This document shows positions 37,788-46,198 of a DNA stretch of 64,000 nt, in pieces. Location of the stretch: positions 186,001 to 250,000 of the forward strand of contig NZ_AP025503.1 of assembly GCF_024347575.1 (NCBI RefSeq), given 5' to 3'. Every line of letters begins with the position of its first letter. The first letter of the stretch is position 1. The stretch is from Vibrio pelagius. Its GTDB lineage: Bacteria; Pseudomonadota; Gammaproteobacteria; Enterobacterales; Vibrionaceae. Made by a program: the position numbers and the translations under genes. The notes under the pieces were generated by a model. It had not been told where the DNA came from. It searched no databases and was given only the letters and a program-made list of their open reading frames with translations.

Positions 37788-39017
37788 CTAGATGTCATCA
37801 TATCCAAACAGGTCAGTTTGCTCACCGTCTTCGTTGATTTGTTCTTGTAGTTTGGCTTTTGCCTTAAGCACGGCGTCCATTTTTTCTGGCGCGGGCGCAA
37901 CATCATGAACACTGTTGTACGGGTGGTCGTAATTGCGATCGTTGTAAAATCCGAGCTTATAGTTCCCTTCTTTGTTTTTAAGCATGCAGAGCTTGATCGC
38001 TTCGGCCTCTGTAATGCCTTTGATATTGATTTTGGACAGTTCACTTAAATTGATGCGATAAACGGCAGGGTGTTTGATTTTAATTTCTTTAGTGGAAATC
38101 AAACAATTTTCTCCAGTTTCAGGGATAAGCCCTGCCAACATGACATGGCTCTTGTCGACATACAGCAGCGCCTCATTGGCCTTTTTAAGTAGCGCTATTT
38201 TCCGATAACTCTCAATTTCATTCTTAAACGTGTAAATGTCCACGATCAATTTCAGCTCTTGCTGATAGGTATTAGTTTTCTTTTGTGCGTATTCTTTGAG
38301 AGAAAGCAGTGAGCTTGTGAAGGTGCGCTTACCATCACTGAACATGGCGCGCTCGTCATCGGTGTGGATCTCAATGGTTGGAGAATCGGTGGTGTTACAC
38401 AGGTGACTCAGTTGGTCTACGCTGTCTTTGTTGAGCAGCAAATGGCAATCAGGCTGTATCTCTTGGGGAAGTTCAAAAGGAAGTAAGGTATTGTCGCGGT
38501 CGATCACGACTTGCTTTTCGGTGACTTCAAAAGAGTCAAAAGGGCGGTAGGTATCGGCGAGCTCCATCATGACACAAGCCGAATCCGTCGCCAGTGTTTG
38601 ACGGTTGGCGTTTTGAGTAAATTCGAGAAACTCAAGGTGGGCAGGAAGCGCAGGCTCGGATTGGATGTATAAGCGAGATTGGCGCTCAGTGAGTGAATCC
38701 ATCATTGGCAGTGTTGGGTTGTCATCATAATTAAGGTGAATGACCACCGGTAACTTTTGATCGATCAAAGGGGTCTGTTGGCCCCAATATTCTTTGAAGC
38801 TGCTGGCATAAAGCATCCATTGTCCGGTTTTTAGCGCCCACTCTGGCTTGATATCAATCGTGAGTACTTGTAACGAATTTTCGAGACCTCCAATAATGCG
38901 GCAATGTGTTTTGTCGATAATAAACGTCAAACATGCCTGTTGGTCAGATGCCTTAATTGGCGACAACAAGTGTTTGATGTCGTCATGATGTTTGGGTTCA
39001 AAATACAATTTAGCCAT
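37788..39017 (-). CDS. Unknown protein, possible DnaN-like sliding-clamp paralogue
   Basis: A 409-residue soluble protein, last gene of the overlapping trio operon (eight-base overlap with the gene before). I know no named family. The spacing of predicted strands and the segment CHLLLNKDSVDQLSHLCNTT, followed by PTIEIHTDDERAMFSDGKR-TFTSS and later YRKIALLKKANEALLY, resembles the DnaN beta-clamp middle and C-terminal domains (compare IVPRKGVIELMRML and FRGVRLYVSENQL). Length is close to clamp size (366) plus a tail. The tail ends QTDLFGYDDI, which fits the QxxLF-type clamp-binding consensus. The fold assignment is a hypothesis from pattern only. Confidence 0.5.
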   Translation of the reverse strand: MAKLYFEPKHHDDIKHLLSPIKASDQQACLTFIIDKTHCRIIGGLENSLQVLTIDIKPEWALKTGQWMLYASSFKEYWGQQTPLIDQKLPVVIHLNYDDNPTLPMMDSLTERQSRLYIQSEPALPAHLEFLEFTQNANRQTLATDSACVMMELADTYRPFDSFEVTEKQVVIDRDNTLLPFELPQEIQPDCHLLLNKDSVDQLSHLCNTTDSPTIEIHTDDERAMFSDGKRTFTSSLLSLKEYAQKKTNTYQQELKLIVDIYTFKNEIESYRKIALLKKANEALLYVDKSHVMLAGLIPETGENCLISTKEIKIKHPAVYRINLSELSKINIKGITEAEAIKLCMLKNKEGNYKLGFYNDRNYDHPYNSVHDVAPAPEKMDAVLKAKAKLQEQINEDGEQTDLFGYDDI

Positions 39018-41973
39018 GTTGAGTCTCTCTTTGTCGGTGTAGGGATGGGTGTGATTGAAACAGACGCTCGATGTATTGCGTCAATGGTGATGCTAAATGA
39101 TGCGCCAAAATATTCGTGTGAAGTTCGATAATCATTGCGCCATCGCCTTCTGGGATAACGAATGTTTGTAAGGAATCTTTGGTTCGCTTAAATTGACACT
39201 CTACCTTTTGATATTGCTTGCTGCGCAGCGATTTGCGGTTTTGCACCAAGCTCAACGTAGCGGGGTGAGTTTTGAAAGGCCCTTCGTGAAAGAGTTGAGC
39301 AAACGCTTTTTGGGTTTTCTGATTGCATTTGATGCAAAAAAACAAGCTGATATAGGGACGTCGTTTCGGTCGCTCTTGTGATCCATCTTGGCGCCAATGT
39401 AGAGCAACTTTGGGCATACCTAATGCTTTGAGTTGCGTTCGCTCTTTCTTTTCAAAAGCAAACTGGTTGATCTTTTTTAATGCGAGCCATTGCTGACTGA
39501 GAGTCGGAAAGTCAAATTTTGAGTCGTCGCCAAGTCTTAGCGTGTGACGATTAAACAAGATAAAGCCGCCATGATGTTCATCCGTGAAATCCAGAGGCAG
39601 TGAGCGAACCCACATAGAGATGAACGCTTGGTCGGATCGCGGTTTATTTGCCGATGTTGGCAGCGCGGGAAGTGAAGCGATAGGCGACGAAGTGTCGTTA
39701 TGGAGCCTTTGATAACGAGCAATAATCTTGGGTAAGAGTTCACTCTGGCTAAACTGCAATACATGACGTTTCTTCTGCTCGTCACTTTGCAGCGTGTAAT
39801 TGGGGTGAAGGTCGTTGAGGACTCGAGAAATATCATTGGACCCAACCGACATGCCAAACAGATACCTAAGCTCGTCTCGTGAGTAGGTGCGTTGCTGTGG
39901 TTGTACGATGTTGCCCACCTTTTCCATGCCGTGTAAGTAGTGTTTACGGGTGGTCGCGTAGTAAGAATGCCCCAGCTCTCTTCCAATCACATCCAATAGT
40001 ATGGCGTCATTGACATCGCTAAAAGGTTGCCCTTCAAGCCAAAAATCAAAGCGCGCATGACATGTTGCCTGCGTCAGCATCATTTGACTTTCAGGCACGC
40101 CCTGGACGCATGCTAGATGCTCGGGTGAGCGTTGATAAGCCAGATGCAACCCCTGTAAATACAACAGATCCGCACCGCTGTGTCGAAGGTGGTGAAAGCG
40201 AACGTTCTGACCCCATAAAGACTTTAGTGCTTGGGTCACAGGGTAGAGATAGCGCATCGCTCTTTGAGATACGCTTTCCCCAGATAAGCCGAGTAACGGC
40301 TCGCGCCCTGGCGCGCGCTTTTTAATGGCCAGTAACGCGCGGATAAGTTTGGCGCAGAACTCGGGTAAATAGGCGGCGGTGATGCGCGTTTTCCCTCCTT
40401 TTGGCGAGCCTTCTTGTGTAGTGGTGATGGTTAAGTAAAAGCGCTGTGGGTCTTTTGGGCAGATCATGATGTCACTCATTCGAAGGCGAAGCACTTCGCC
40501 TCGTCTCATCGTGCCATAATACCCAAGCAGCAGTGCCACCGCGGCGCACAATTGTTGTATGGGATCGCCATTCGTTGAAGATAGTAGCGTTTCAACCGTG
40601 TCATGAATCTGTGTGACGCTCAGACAACACGCATCAACGAGAGAGGGCAGGGTCGGTTTTTCAAACTGGGACAAATCCAAGTGGTCGGTAAGCTCTTGCT
40701 GGGCTAGGTAGCGTAAAAAATTATACAAGTACCAAGGAGAGCTCTGCTCTTGTAGGGCTGCAAATTGCGCGTGAGCCCAAGCATGAAGGGTGTCTGGGTT
40801 ACTGGCACAAGCAAAACTGAGTGGGGTGAGGTGCTTATAGAAATTGGTGTATCGATCAATACTGCCTGCTTCCAATTTCTTTTTTTGAACACCACCGAAT
40901 TCAAATCTCTCATTTGTAAGCCCATAAAAGAGCAAAGGTAACAGGTTGCTCTCTTGCCATGGCGGTGCCGGAGGACACGTTTTGTATTTCCCTTGGTGGT
41001 ATTTGATGAGCGCCTTATGTGGCCATTGAAAGCGACGTGAAAGATGCGGCGTTGAAGGTGTCTCGCTGATCTCCGTCATTGGCAGTTGGTAAAGCTCTGC
41101 GCTCATGACTTGGCCTTTTGTGGTGTGTATATGAGCGGTTGATAATGTGGCCACGTGGCGCATTGGATCGCTAAAGTCGCGCAGAATAGGTGCTGGGAGC
41201 CGGTGATGGCTGTACCAGACGCATTGAAAGGTTCGAAACCATTGGGCGGGTTTAAGCTCATCAAAATAGTACGGCGTTTGTGCGCACCATTGATTGAGAT
41301 GCTGAGTCAACTGACGAGGCGTATAGGGCGCTGAAGGCGTGGTTAAATAAAAGTCTTCAAGGAGTCGGTAGACAAAGAGTGGAAGCATATAGCGAGTGCA
41401 ACTGGGGGTGTCTTTACTGTCATAGGCCGCTATCGGTTTTGGGTGCATCACCTTTAACGTCAATTGCCCTTCAAAATATTCAATGGAGGACGGTTTGGAA
41501 AGCACATCTGCCCAGTAGCGTATCGGTAAAGGAGCCACCTCCATGCTCAATACCATCACCAACCAACCAACGTCTGTCCAGCGCTCTATCATAAAGGCCG
41601 ATCGTTGGGTTTTGTACCCATTCAGTAACACGGTCGCAGGTTGACTGCGCTTAAGAATATTCAGCATCCAGATCATCTGCGCATCTTCAAACTGCGCTTC
41701 TTTCACTGGGGGCAATTGCCACTCACACACGGTACGAAGGTAATACAGCACCTGATCGCGAGCGGCCATCAGTGGGCGTTGCCTGCCCGTTGGGATCACC
41801 TTGATGGCTTGATTCAACTGAGTAAGGTGATGGTCGGTGAAGATTCGCTGCTTAATCGATAGGCGATGCAACTGCTTACAAATCCAATCAATATTATCAA
41901 AGGTCTCACACTCAAGGCTTAAATCCTGGTGGTATTCAATAACGTGGCTTGCACTTAACAAAGCATTCATCAT
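39010..41973 (-). CDS. gmtZ: Large tyrosine recombinase, probable Gamma-Mobile-Trio integrase GmtZ
   Basis: A 987-residue protein with a tyrosine-recombinase domain in its middle (about residues 470-690). Catalytic Arg in TMRRGEVLRL (about 490), HHLRHSG (about 593-599), H in LGHSYYATTRKHYLHG (about 671) and the following Tyr. All catalytic positions appear intact, so it should cut and rejoin DNA. The N-terminal 450 and C-terminal 300 residues are unassigned. It overlaps the 527-aa gene by four bases and the 409-aa gene by eight. Size, order and neighbours match my memory of GMT islands; assignment to GmtZ is from memory, not a search. Confidence 0.65.
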   Translation of the reverse strand: MMNALLSASHVIEYHQDLSLECETFDNIDWICKQLHRLSIKQRIFTDHHLTQLNQAIKVIPTGRQRPLMAARDQVLYYLRTVCEWQLPPVKEAQFEDAQMIWMLNILKRSQPATVLLNGYKTQRSAFMIERWTDVGWLVMVLSMEVAPLPIRYWADVLSKPSSIEYFEGQLTLKVMHPKPIAAYDSKDTPSCTRYMLPLFVYRLLEDFYLTTPSAPYTPRQLTQHLNQWCAQTPYYFDELKPAQWFRTFQCVWYSHHRLPAPILRDFSDPMRHVATLSTAHIHTTKGQVMSAELYQLPMTEISETPSTPHLSRRFQWPHKALIKYHQGKYKTCPPAPPWQESNLLPLLFYGLTNERFEFGGVQKKKLEAGSIDRYTNFYKHLTPLSFACASNPDTLHAWAHAQFAALQEQSSPWYLYNFLRYLAQQELTDHLDLSQFEKPTLPSLVDACCLSVTQIHDTVETLLSSTNGDPIQQLCAAVALLLGYYGTMRRGEVLRLRMSDIMICPKDPQRFYLTITTTQEGSPKGGKTRITAAYLPEFCAKLIRALLAIKKRAPGREPLLGLSGESVSQRAMRYLYPVTQALKSLWGQNVRFHHLRHSGADLLYLQGLHLAYQRSPEHLACVQGVPESQMMLTQATCHARFDFWLEGQPFSDVNDAILLDVIGRELGHSYYATTRKHYLHGMEKVGNIVQPQQRTYSRDELRYLFGMSVGSNDISRVLNDLHPNYTLQSDEQKKRHVLQFSQSELLPKIIARYQRLHNDTSSPIASLPALPTSANKPRSDQAFISMWVRSLPLDFTDEHHGGFILFNRHTLRLGDDSKFDFPTLSQQWLALKKINQFAFEKKERTQLKALGMPKVALHWRQDGSQERPKRRPYISLFFCIKCNQKTQKAFAQLFHEGPFKTHPATLSLVQNRKSLRSKQYQKVECQFKRTKDSLQTFVIPEGDGAMIIELHTNILAHHLASPLTQYIERLFQSHPSLHRQRETQHG

Positions 41974-43553
41974 AGAGGTGCCCCCTTAATTACAGGTAAG
42001 TGTAAAAAGTCTGGAATGCTATTGAGAAATTGGGTCAATTTCGCCTCTTTAACAGGAAATACCGCGTCGCTGCCTAACCTCTCGCCAATATTGGCATGCC
42101 CCATCAATCGGTCCACATCGTTGGTGGTCAGTTTGGCCGAAGGCGAATCTAAAGCATGTTGTGCAAAGTTATGACGCAGCTGATACGGAACGGCTTCGGA
42201 ATGCGGATTGATGTGTCTCCACCAATGATGCATAAATTGTCGGAGCCTTTTGGCGTTCAATGGCTGGCAAGTGAGGGCATCATCGAGCTCAAACCATAAG
42301 TACGGTGACGTGTCCAGATGAGGGACGTGATGACGCAATGAAATGTGCAAGGCTTGATAGCGTTGTAAAGCGAGTTGGAAGTGGTCATTGAGCCAAATCG
42401 GGCGGTAATGCCCTTTGTCATACACCAACACCCAGCGCTGGTCAAAACAGTACTGCTTTTCTATCGAGATGGCGTGAGTGGGGCGAGTGCCGGTTAAAGC
42501 AATTAGCAACAGTGACAATTCGAACGCTCGAAAGTTATGCAGCGCTTTGAGGCTCGTGAGCGTATGAACCTTGCGCTCGAGGCTATCTCCGTGCTTGGCC
42601 AGTGCCTGAAAAAAGCGCCGCACGTCATCGATATGAAGCAAACGCTGGGAACCAATATCCACAGGAGGCAATGGGACATAAGCGCGCGTGGAAACAGAGA
42701 CATCATAATGAAAAGCGTCGATTTCTCCGGGCGTGGTAAGGTAAGCCTGCAGTGAGGTACTCGCATGTAAGAGAGGGGACTCGACAAAGGTGCAGGCTTT
42801 CAGAGCGTTTAATTGACTGGAGAGCGCGAGCGGAAGCGATTGTCGAAGCCTGGCGAGGTAGCGTGTTTGGGCTGCAAAGAGATCGCTGCGAATCTTTTTG
42901 CTGCTTCGGGCTTGATACGAGAGGGCGCTTTCGTGATGCAAGGACTCCCCTTTTAATCCCACATGCTTACTTGGTGCAGGCAAACGGGCATCTGTTTGCA
43001 TCATTGATAAAAAATAGTCATAGAACACATCCCGACGTATTAAACGGTAACCATCAAGAAACGAAGGTGTGCGCCATTTGGTATTGATAAATCGCAGGAA
43101 CCGTTTCTTTTCTTCCTTGCTCATCCCCCACTTTTTCGTTCCTTGAGAAAGGGCATGATAAAACCAGTCGTTCAGGCCGTTAGGCATCGGTTGCCAGTGC
43201 CAAACTATGCCGGCTTTGGTTGGGTAAGGGTACGCATATTCAACCCAAGAGGGGTCAGTCTGTCGAATTTTTCTCAATCGATGCGCTTGGCAAGGCTGAC
43301 TGCCGCTGACAATCTCAAGATCTGGAATGTCTTCCACGCGTTGACACTGATTCAATCGACCGGTGAGCCAAAGATACAGAAAGTAGAGCAGCGCGCGATC
43401 GTAATCGGAGACCTTTGCACTTTTCTTTGGCTTGTAATGCCGGCGTAAGCGATACAAGGCGGCGAGCAGTTTGAGCGCATGTTGCTGAGGGTTGGGCGGA
43501 ACAGCGCCACTGTTACGTCGCCGGTTTTTCTGTTTTATCGCCTCGAGCTTCAT
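41970..43553 (-). CDS. gmtY: Tyrosine-recombinase-fold protein lacking a nucleophile, probable GmtY
   Basis: A 527-residue protein with a C-terminal recombinase-like domain: LLLIALTGTRPTHAISIEK (Arg about 354), YQLRHNFAQHAL (about 456-467) and LMGHANIGE (about 482-490). After that the sequence ends LHLPVIKGAPL without any Tyr at the nucleophile position, so it may be a non-catalytic partner. The N-terminal part is basic (KQKNRRRNSG). It overlaps both neighbours by four bases. The name GmtY follows from size and order in a three-gene set and is not certain. Confidence 0.62.
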   Translation of the reverse strand: MKLEAIKQKNRRRNSGAVPPNPQQHALKLLAALYRLRRHYKPKKSAKVSDYDRALLYFLYLWLTGRLNQCQRVEDIPDLEIVSGSQPCQAHRLRKIRQTDPSWVEYAYPYPTKAGIVWHWQPMPNGLNDWFYHALSQGTKKWGMSKEEKKRFLRFINTKWRTPSFLDGYRLIRRDVFYDYFLSMMQTDARLPAPSKHVGLKGESLHHESALSYQARSSKKIRSDLFAAQTRYLARLRQSLPLALSSQLNALKACTFVESPLLHASTSLQAYLTTPGEIDAFHYDVSVSTRAYVPLPPVDIGSQRLLHIDDVRRFFQALAKHGDSLERKVHTLTSLKALHNFRAFELSLLLIALTGTRPTHAISIEKQYCFDQRWVLVYDKGHYRPIWLNDHFQLALQRYQALHISLRHHVPHLDTSPYLWFELDDALTCQPLNAKRLRQFMHHWWRHINPHSEAVPYQLRHNFAQHALDSPSAKLTTNDVDRLMGHANIGERLGSDAVFPVKEAKLTQFLNSIPDFLHLPVIKGAPL

Positions 43554-44179
43554 CTGTTTTCCTTGCGTTCTGAGTGACGGCGCAATGATGAACTGGAGGT
43601 GTTTGCAAGCTTGGCCAACGTGCCTTTTTTGGGTATAAGTGCCGCCAGTCTAGGTTCATGATGATGACAGTGCCTAGCCGCTTGTAATCGCTCTGCTAAG
43701 ACGGTTAAGGGCTTTTTATTGTATTGATAATCGAGCGCGGGCTTTACAAACATTAAGGTCGCAATGGCAGCAATGGGATCATCGTGAACACACAGAGAGA
43801 TCGGATGCCTTGATGCATTGGGGTGAAGCTTAAGAACATCAAAGGTCGGGTTGGGTTGTAATAACCAATAGTGTTCGGGGTTTGAAGCACGTGAGACGTG
43901 CAGTGTGGTGCTGCGCAGTAAAATGGCAAGCTGCTCATCAGACAAAAGTGACAAGGCATGGTCAGAGCGCAGCGCAAACGTGTCGAGTTCAATTAACGAT
44001 TGTGTCAACGGATGATAATCGTATTGGAACAATTTAAGTGGCAGTGTCTTTGAACGAGAAATAGATATGCCCTCTATGTTGTGTTGAGTCGAGGTGGTAC
44101 ATGGCTGATCTTGTGTTTGGTTAATATACAACCAAACTCCGTTCGCTTTGGTCAATCCTGTTTGGAAGGCGTGTCTCAA
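43550..44179 (-). CDS. gmtX: First gene of the trio operon, probable GmtX
   Basis: A 209-residue protein without a recognised domain, basic toward its C-terminus (TSSSSLRRHSERKENR). The only possible start in frame is TTG at 44179: an in-frame stop lies five codons upstream and no ATG occurs early in the protein. The start is therefore weak and translation may be low. It overlaps the next gene by four bases. A role in the transposition complex is inferred from coupling alone. Confidence 0.55.
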   Translation of the reverse strand: MRHAFQTGLTKANGVWLYINQTQDQPCTTSTQHNIEGISISRSKTLPLKLFQYDYHPLTQSLIELDTFALRSDHALSLLSDEQLAILLRSTTLHVSRASNPEHYWLLQPNPTFDVLKLHPNASRHPISLCVHDDPIAAIATLMFVKPALDYQYNKKPLTVLAERLQAARHCHHHEPRLAALIPKKGTLAKLANTSSSSLRRHSERKENR

Positions 44180-44768
44180 AAGTGTGAACTTTCATCCTTT
44201 TATTGGAAATCTAACAAAAAAACCATTGACAAATGGCTTGGTGATTAACTGGTGGGGAATTTGGAGATAGTTCAATGTAATGATCTTGCAGGGTAATTTT
44301 TAGTTGTCGAACGACAGCCACGCCATACTACGTGTACACCCTTAACCTATATCTAAAAAATTAAGTGATATGCAGAGAATTCGGCTCTGCCTTAGGTGAA
44401 GCCTTCTTAGACCCGTATCGATGTATGACAACGAAGGCGCTGAATGATGAGGTCGAGACCGTGGAATAGTGACACATCATGGAAAAGTCAGACGCAATCG
44501 CTCACTCACGGTTTTGTTTGGAGGGAGAACTGAGCGTTGTTTTGATAAATCAGCAGACGAAGCCTCGACTGATGTTTATGGGGCCGGGTATTTTCCAGCC
44601 TTACTCGCTTTCGTTATTCTTGTGATAGCCGTAAGTGTATTTAGTGCGTCCTGACACTTAACGTCATCATCTTCCTATATTTTTATTGATGCGGAACGAG
44701 AACGCCATTGTTACTTCTGGGTGCTACGGGAATCTTGGCACAGCCATCAAACCAAGCCTATGTTGACG
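44180..44768. other. Promoter side of the trio operon; no supported gene
   Basis: This region is upstream of the trio on its coding strand. A short ORF at 44469-44654 could encode a 61-residue protein with one membrane segment (LLAFVILVIAVSVFSAS), but no ribosome binding site or homologue is recognised. I otherwise see no repeat of note except the fragment that starts at about 44769. Confidence 0.4.
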
Positions 44769-44868
44769 TGCTGACGGCGCACTCTACCCATCACATTAAA
44801 AAACCGACCGATGTTAGAGCAACTGATGAGAAAACTTTTTTCTATTAGAGAGACAACTGGATGCGATG
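44769..44868 (+). pseudogene. Degraded fragment of the 121-aa gene found at 62.2 kb
   Basis: The segment gacggcgcactctacccatc (from about 44773) and ccgatgttagagcaactgat with following gagaaaac and caactggatgcgatg line up with 62325-62420 (gacggcgtactcttcatcc, ccaatgttagagcaattgat), with about three quarters of bases equal. It covers the middle of that 121-codon gene and ends about 65 bases before the IS481 left end. The start and end are lost, so it is a relic. Confidence 0.75.
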
Positions 44869-44944
44869 TCGAGGTATCCGTTGGTGGAATAAAAGCAAGT
44901 GCTAACTTGTATAGTTTAGTAATGACATATCGTACTGTGTGATC

Positions 44945-44979
44945 CATAGACATCCTTTCAACTAAAATGGATGTCTATG
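44945..44979 (+). promoter_or_regulatory. Hairpin across the transposase start codon
   Basis: CATAGACATCC (44945-44955) and GGATGTCTATG (44969-44979) are exact inverse complements; the ATG at 44971 lies within the right arm. In mRNA this stem could hide the start codon, a device known in several IS families to limit transposase made from read-through transcripts. Confidence 0.6.
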
Positions 44980-45954
44980 AATAGAGAAATTCAGAAAAGA
45001 TTACAGTGGGTGAAGATGTATGAGGAATGTGGTGATGCAGGCCTCGTATGTCGTCGTTGTGATATATCTAGACCAACATTACGCAAGTGGGCGAAGCGAT
45101 ATAAGCAGAATGGAATCGCTGGCCTAGAAAGCCAGAGTAAACGCCCTCATTCTTCTCCAGATGCCAAGATTACCGATGAATTAAGAGCGTTGATCCTTGA
45201 GATGTGTGAGAAACGCAACCTAGGGGCACGACGCTTACAAACAGAACTAATCCGACTTCATCAAATACACCTAAGCACAGCGACAATCCATAAAGTTTTA
45301 TCAGAAGCTTGTGTGAAAAAAATTGTAACTTACCGACGTAAAAAAGATTTCCAAAGATACGAGCGTCCGATTCCTGGTGATAGAGTCCAAATGGATACCT
45401 GTAAAATAACGGCTGGAATTTATCAATACACAGCTATCGACGACTGCTCTCGCTATCGAGTTTTGAGGTGCTATTCTCGGCGCACAGCAGCAAATACAAT
45501 CGACTTTATCGAATGTGTAGTGGATGAGATGCCATTTCCTATCCAACGAGTTCAGACGGACAGAGGGCGCGAATTCTTTGCAGAGAAAGTCCAGAAGCAA
45601 CTTATGTTATATGGAATAAAATTCCGCCCCAACAAGCCTAGTTCACCTCACTTGAATGGTAAAGTTGAACGTTCCCAGAAAACGGATAAAAGCGAGTTTT
45701 ATCCGACCATAGATGTAAGTGTGGGGCTGGATGAGTTGGATCTGCTGTTATCTGAATGGCAGCACTACTACAACTGGGAGCGTCCACATAGCTCTTTAAA
45801 AGGGCTAACACCGATAGAAAAGATTACAGAGTTATCTGACCAAACTCCTCTGTCTGAAGAGGTATTACAGCGCTACCAGATATGGAAAGAGAGGTTTCAA
45901 GAGCAGAATTACAAGCTTGATCTTCAGTTAAGAAAATTGAAACCATCTCTGTGA
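44971..45954 (+). CDS. IS481-family transposase
   Basis: A 327-residue protein: N-terminal helix-turn-helix (CRRCDISRPTLRKWAKRYKQ, 27-46), then the DDE catalytic core with Asp in VQMDTCKIT, Asp in QTDRGREFF and Glu in LNGKVERSQKTD. Family length is usual and no frame break is seen. An alternative start at the second Met (44977) is close. It is apparently functional. Confidence 0.88.
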   Translation: MSMNREIQKRLQWVKMYEECGDAGLVCRRCDISRPTLRKWAKRYKQNGIAGLESQSKRPHSSPDAKITDELRALILEMCEKRNLGARRLQTELIRLHQIHLSTATIHKVLSEACVKKIVTYRRKKDFQRYERPIPGDRVQMDTCKITAGIYQYTAIDDCSRYRVLRCYSRRTAANTIDFIECVVDEMPFPIQRVQTDRGREFFAEKVQKQLMLYGIKFRPNKPSSPHLNGKVERSQKTDKSEFYPTIDVSVGLDELDLLLSEWQHYYNWERPHSSLKGLTPIEKITELSDQTPLSEEVLQRYQIWKERFQEQNYKLDLQLRKLKPSL

Positions 45955-46156
45955 ATCACACACTTAAGGCTGTTTCAATCGCGTTATTTGAGTCTTAGAA
46001 CTATCGAATTTGATTTATTTTTGCTTTCTATTTTTCCATTTCCATACTCGTTTCGTAACTGTTAATAGATTACATCGTAGTCATAGAGCCTAATTCAATT
46101 TAAGCAACCACATCCTTCATGAATGTTTGTTGCCTTTTAAACTATTGCTGCAGAGC

Positions 46157-46181
46157 AAAAACGCCTCACAAGGAGGCGTGT
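46157..46181 (-). terminator. Terminator of the sugar-transport operon
   Basis: On the minus strand ACGCCTCCTTGTGAGGCGT (stem of seven bp, plus-strand 46161-46179) is followed by TTTTTGC. It lies just after the stop of the substrate-binding protein gene. The gap 45963-46156 has no gene. Confidence 0.85.
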
Positions 46182-46198
46182 AAAAGAGATACTGGTTC

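Larger units (their letters stand above)
44936..45962 (+). mobile_element. IS481-family insertion sequence, apparently intact
   Basis: Terminal inverted repeats TGTGTGATCCA (44936-44946) and TGAATCACACA (45952-45962) match at 10 of 11 positions when inverted, with the TGT..ACA ends expected for IS481. One full transposase gene lies inside. No direct repeat of the target is visible outside the ends (cgtac left, cttaa right), so either the target duplication was absent or the flanks were rearranged. A degraded second copy is at 63.6 kb. Confidence 0.78.

Noticed and set aside
36288..44179. Recombinase-in-trio (RIT) element or SE-type intA-tfp-intB-srap element
   Set aside because: Gene sizes (209, 527, 987 aa) and the missing Tyr in the middle protein fit my recollection of the GMT trio better; not excluded without a search.
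44469..44654. 61-codon ORF with one membrane segment
   Set aside because: No ribosome binding site, no homologue recognised, and it is surrounded by decayed sequence. Kept only as a remark.
44920..45975. Target-site duplication of the IS481
   Set aside because: Bases outside the inverted repeats (cgtac and cttaa) do not match.
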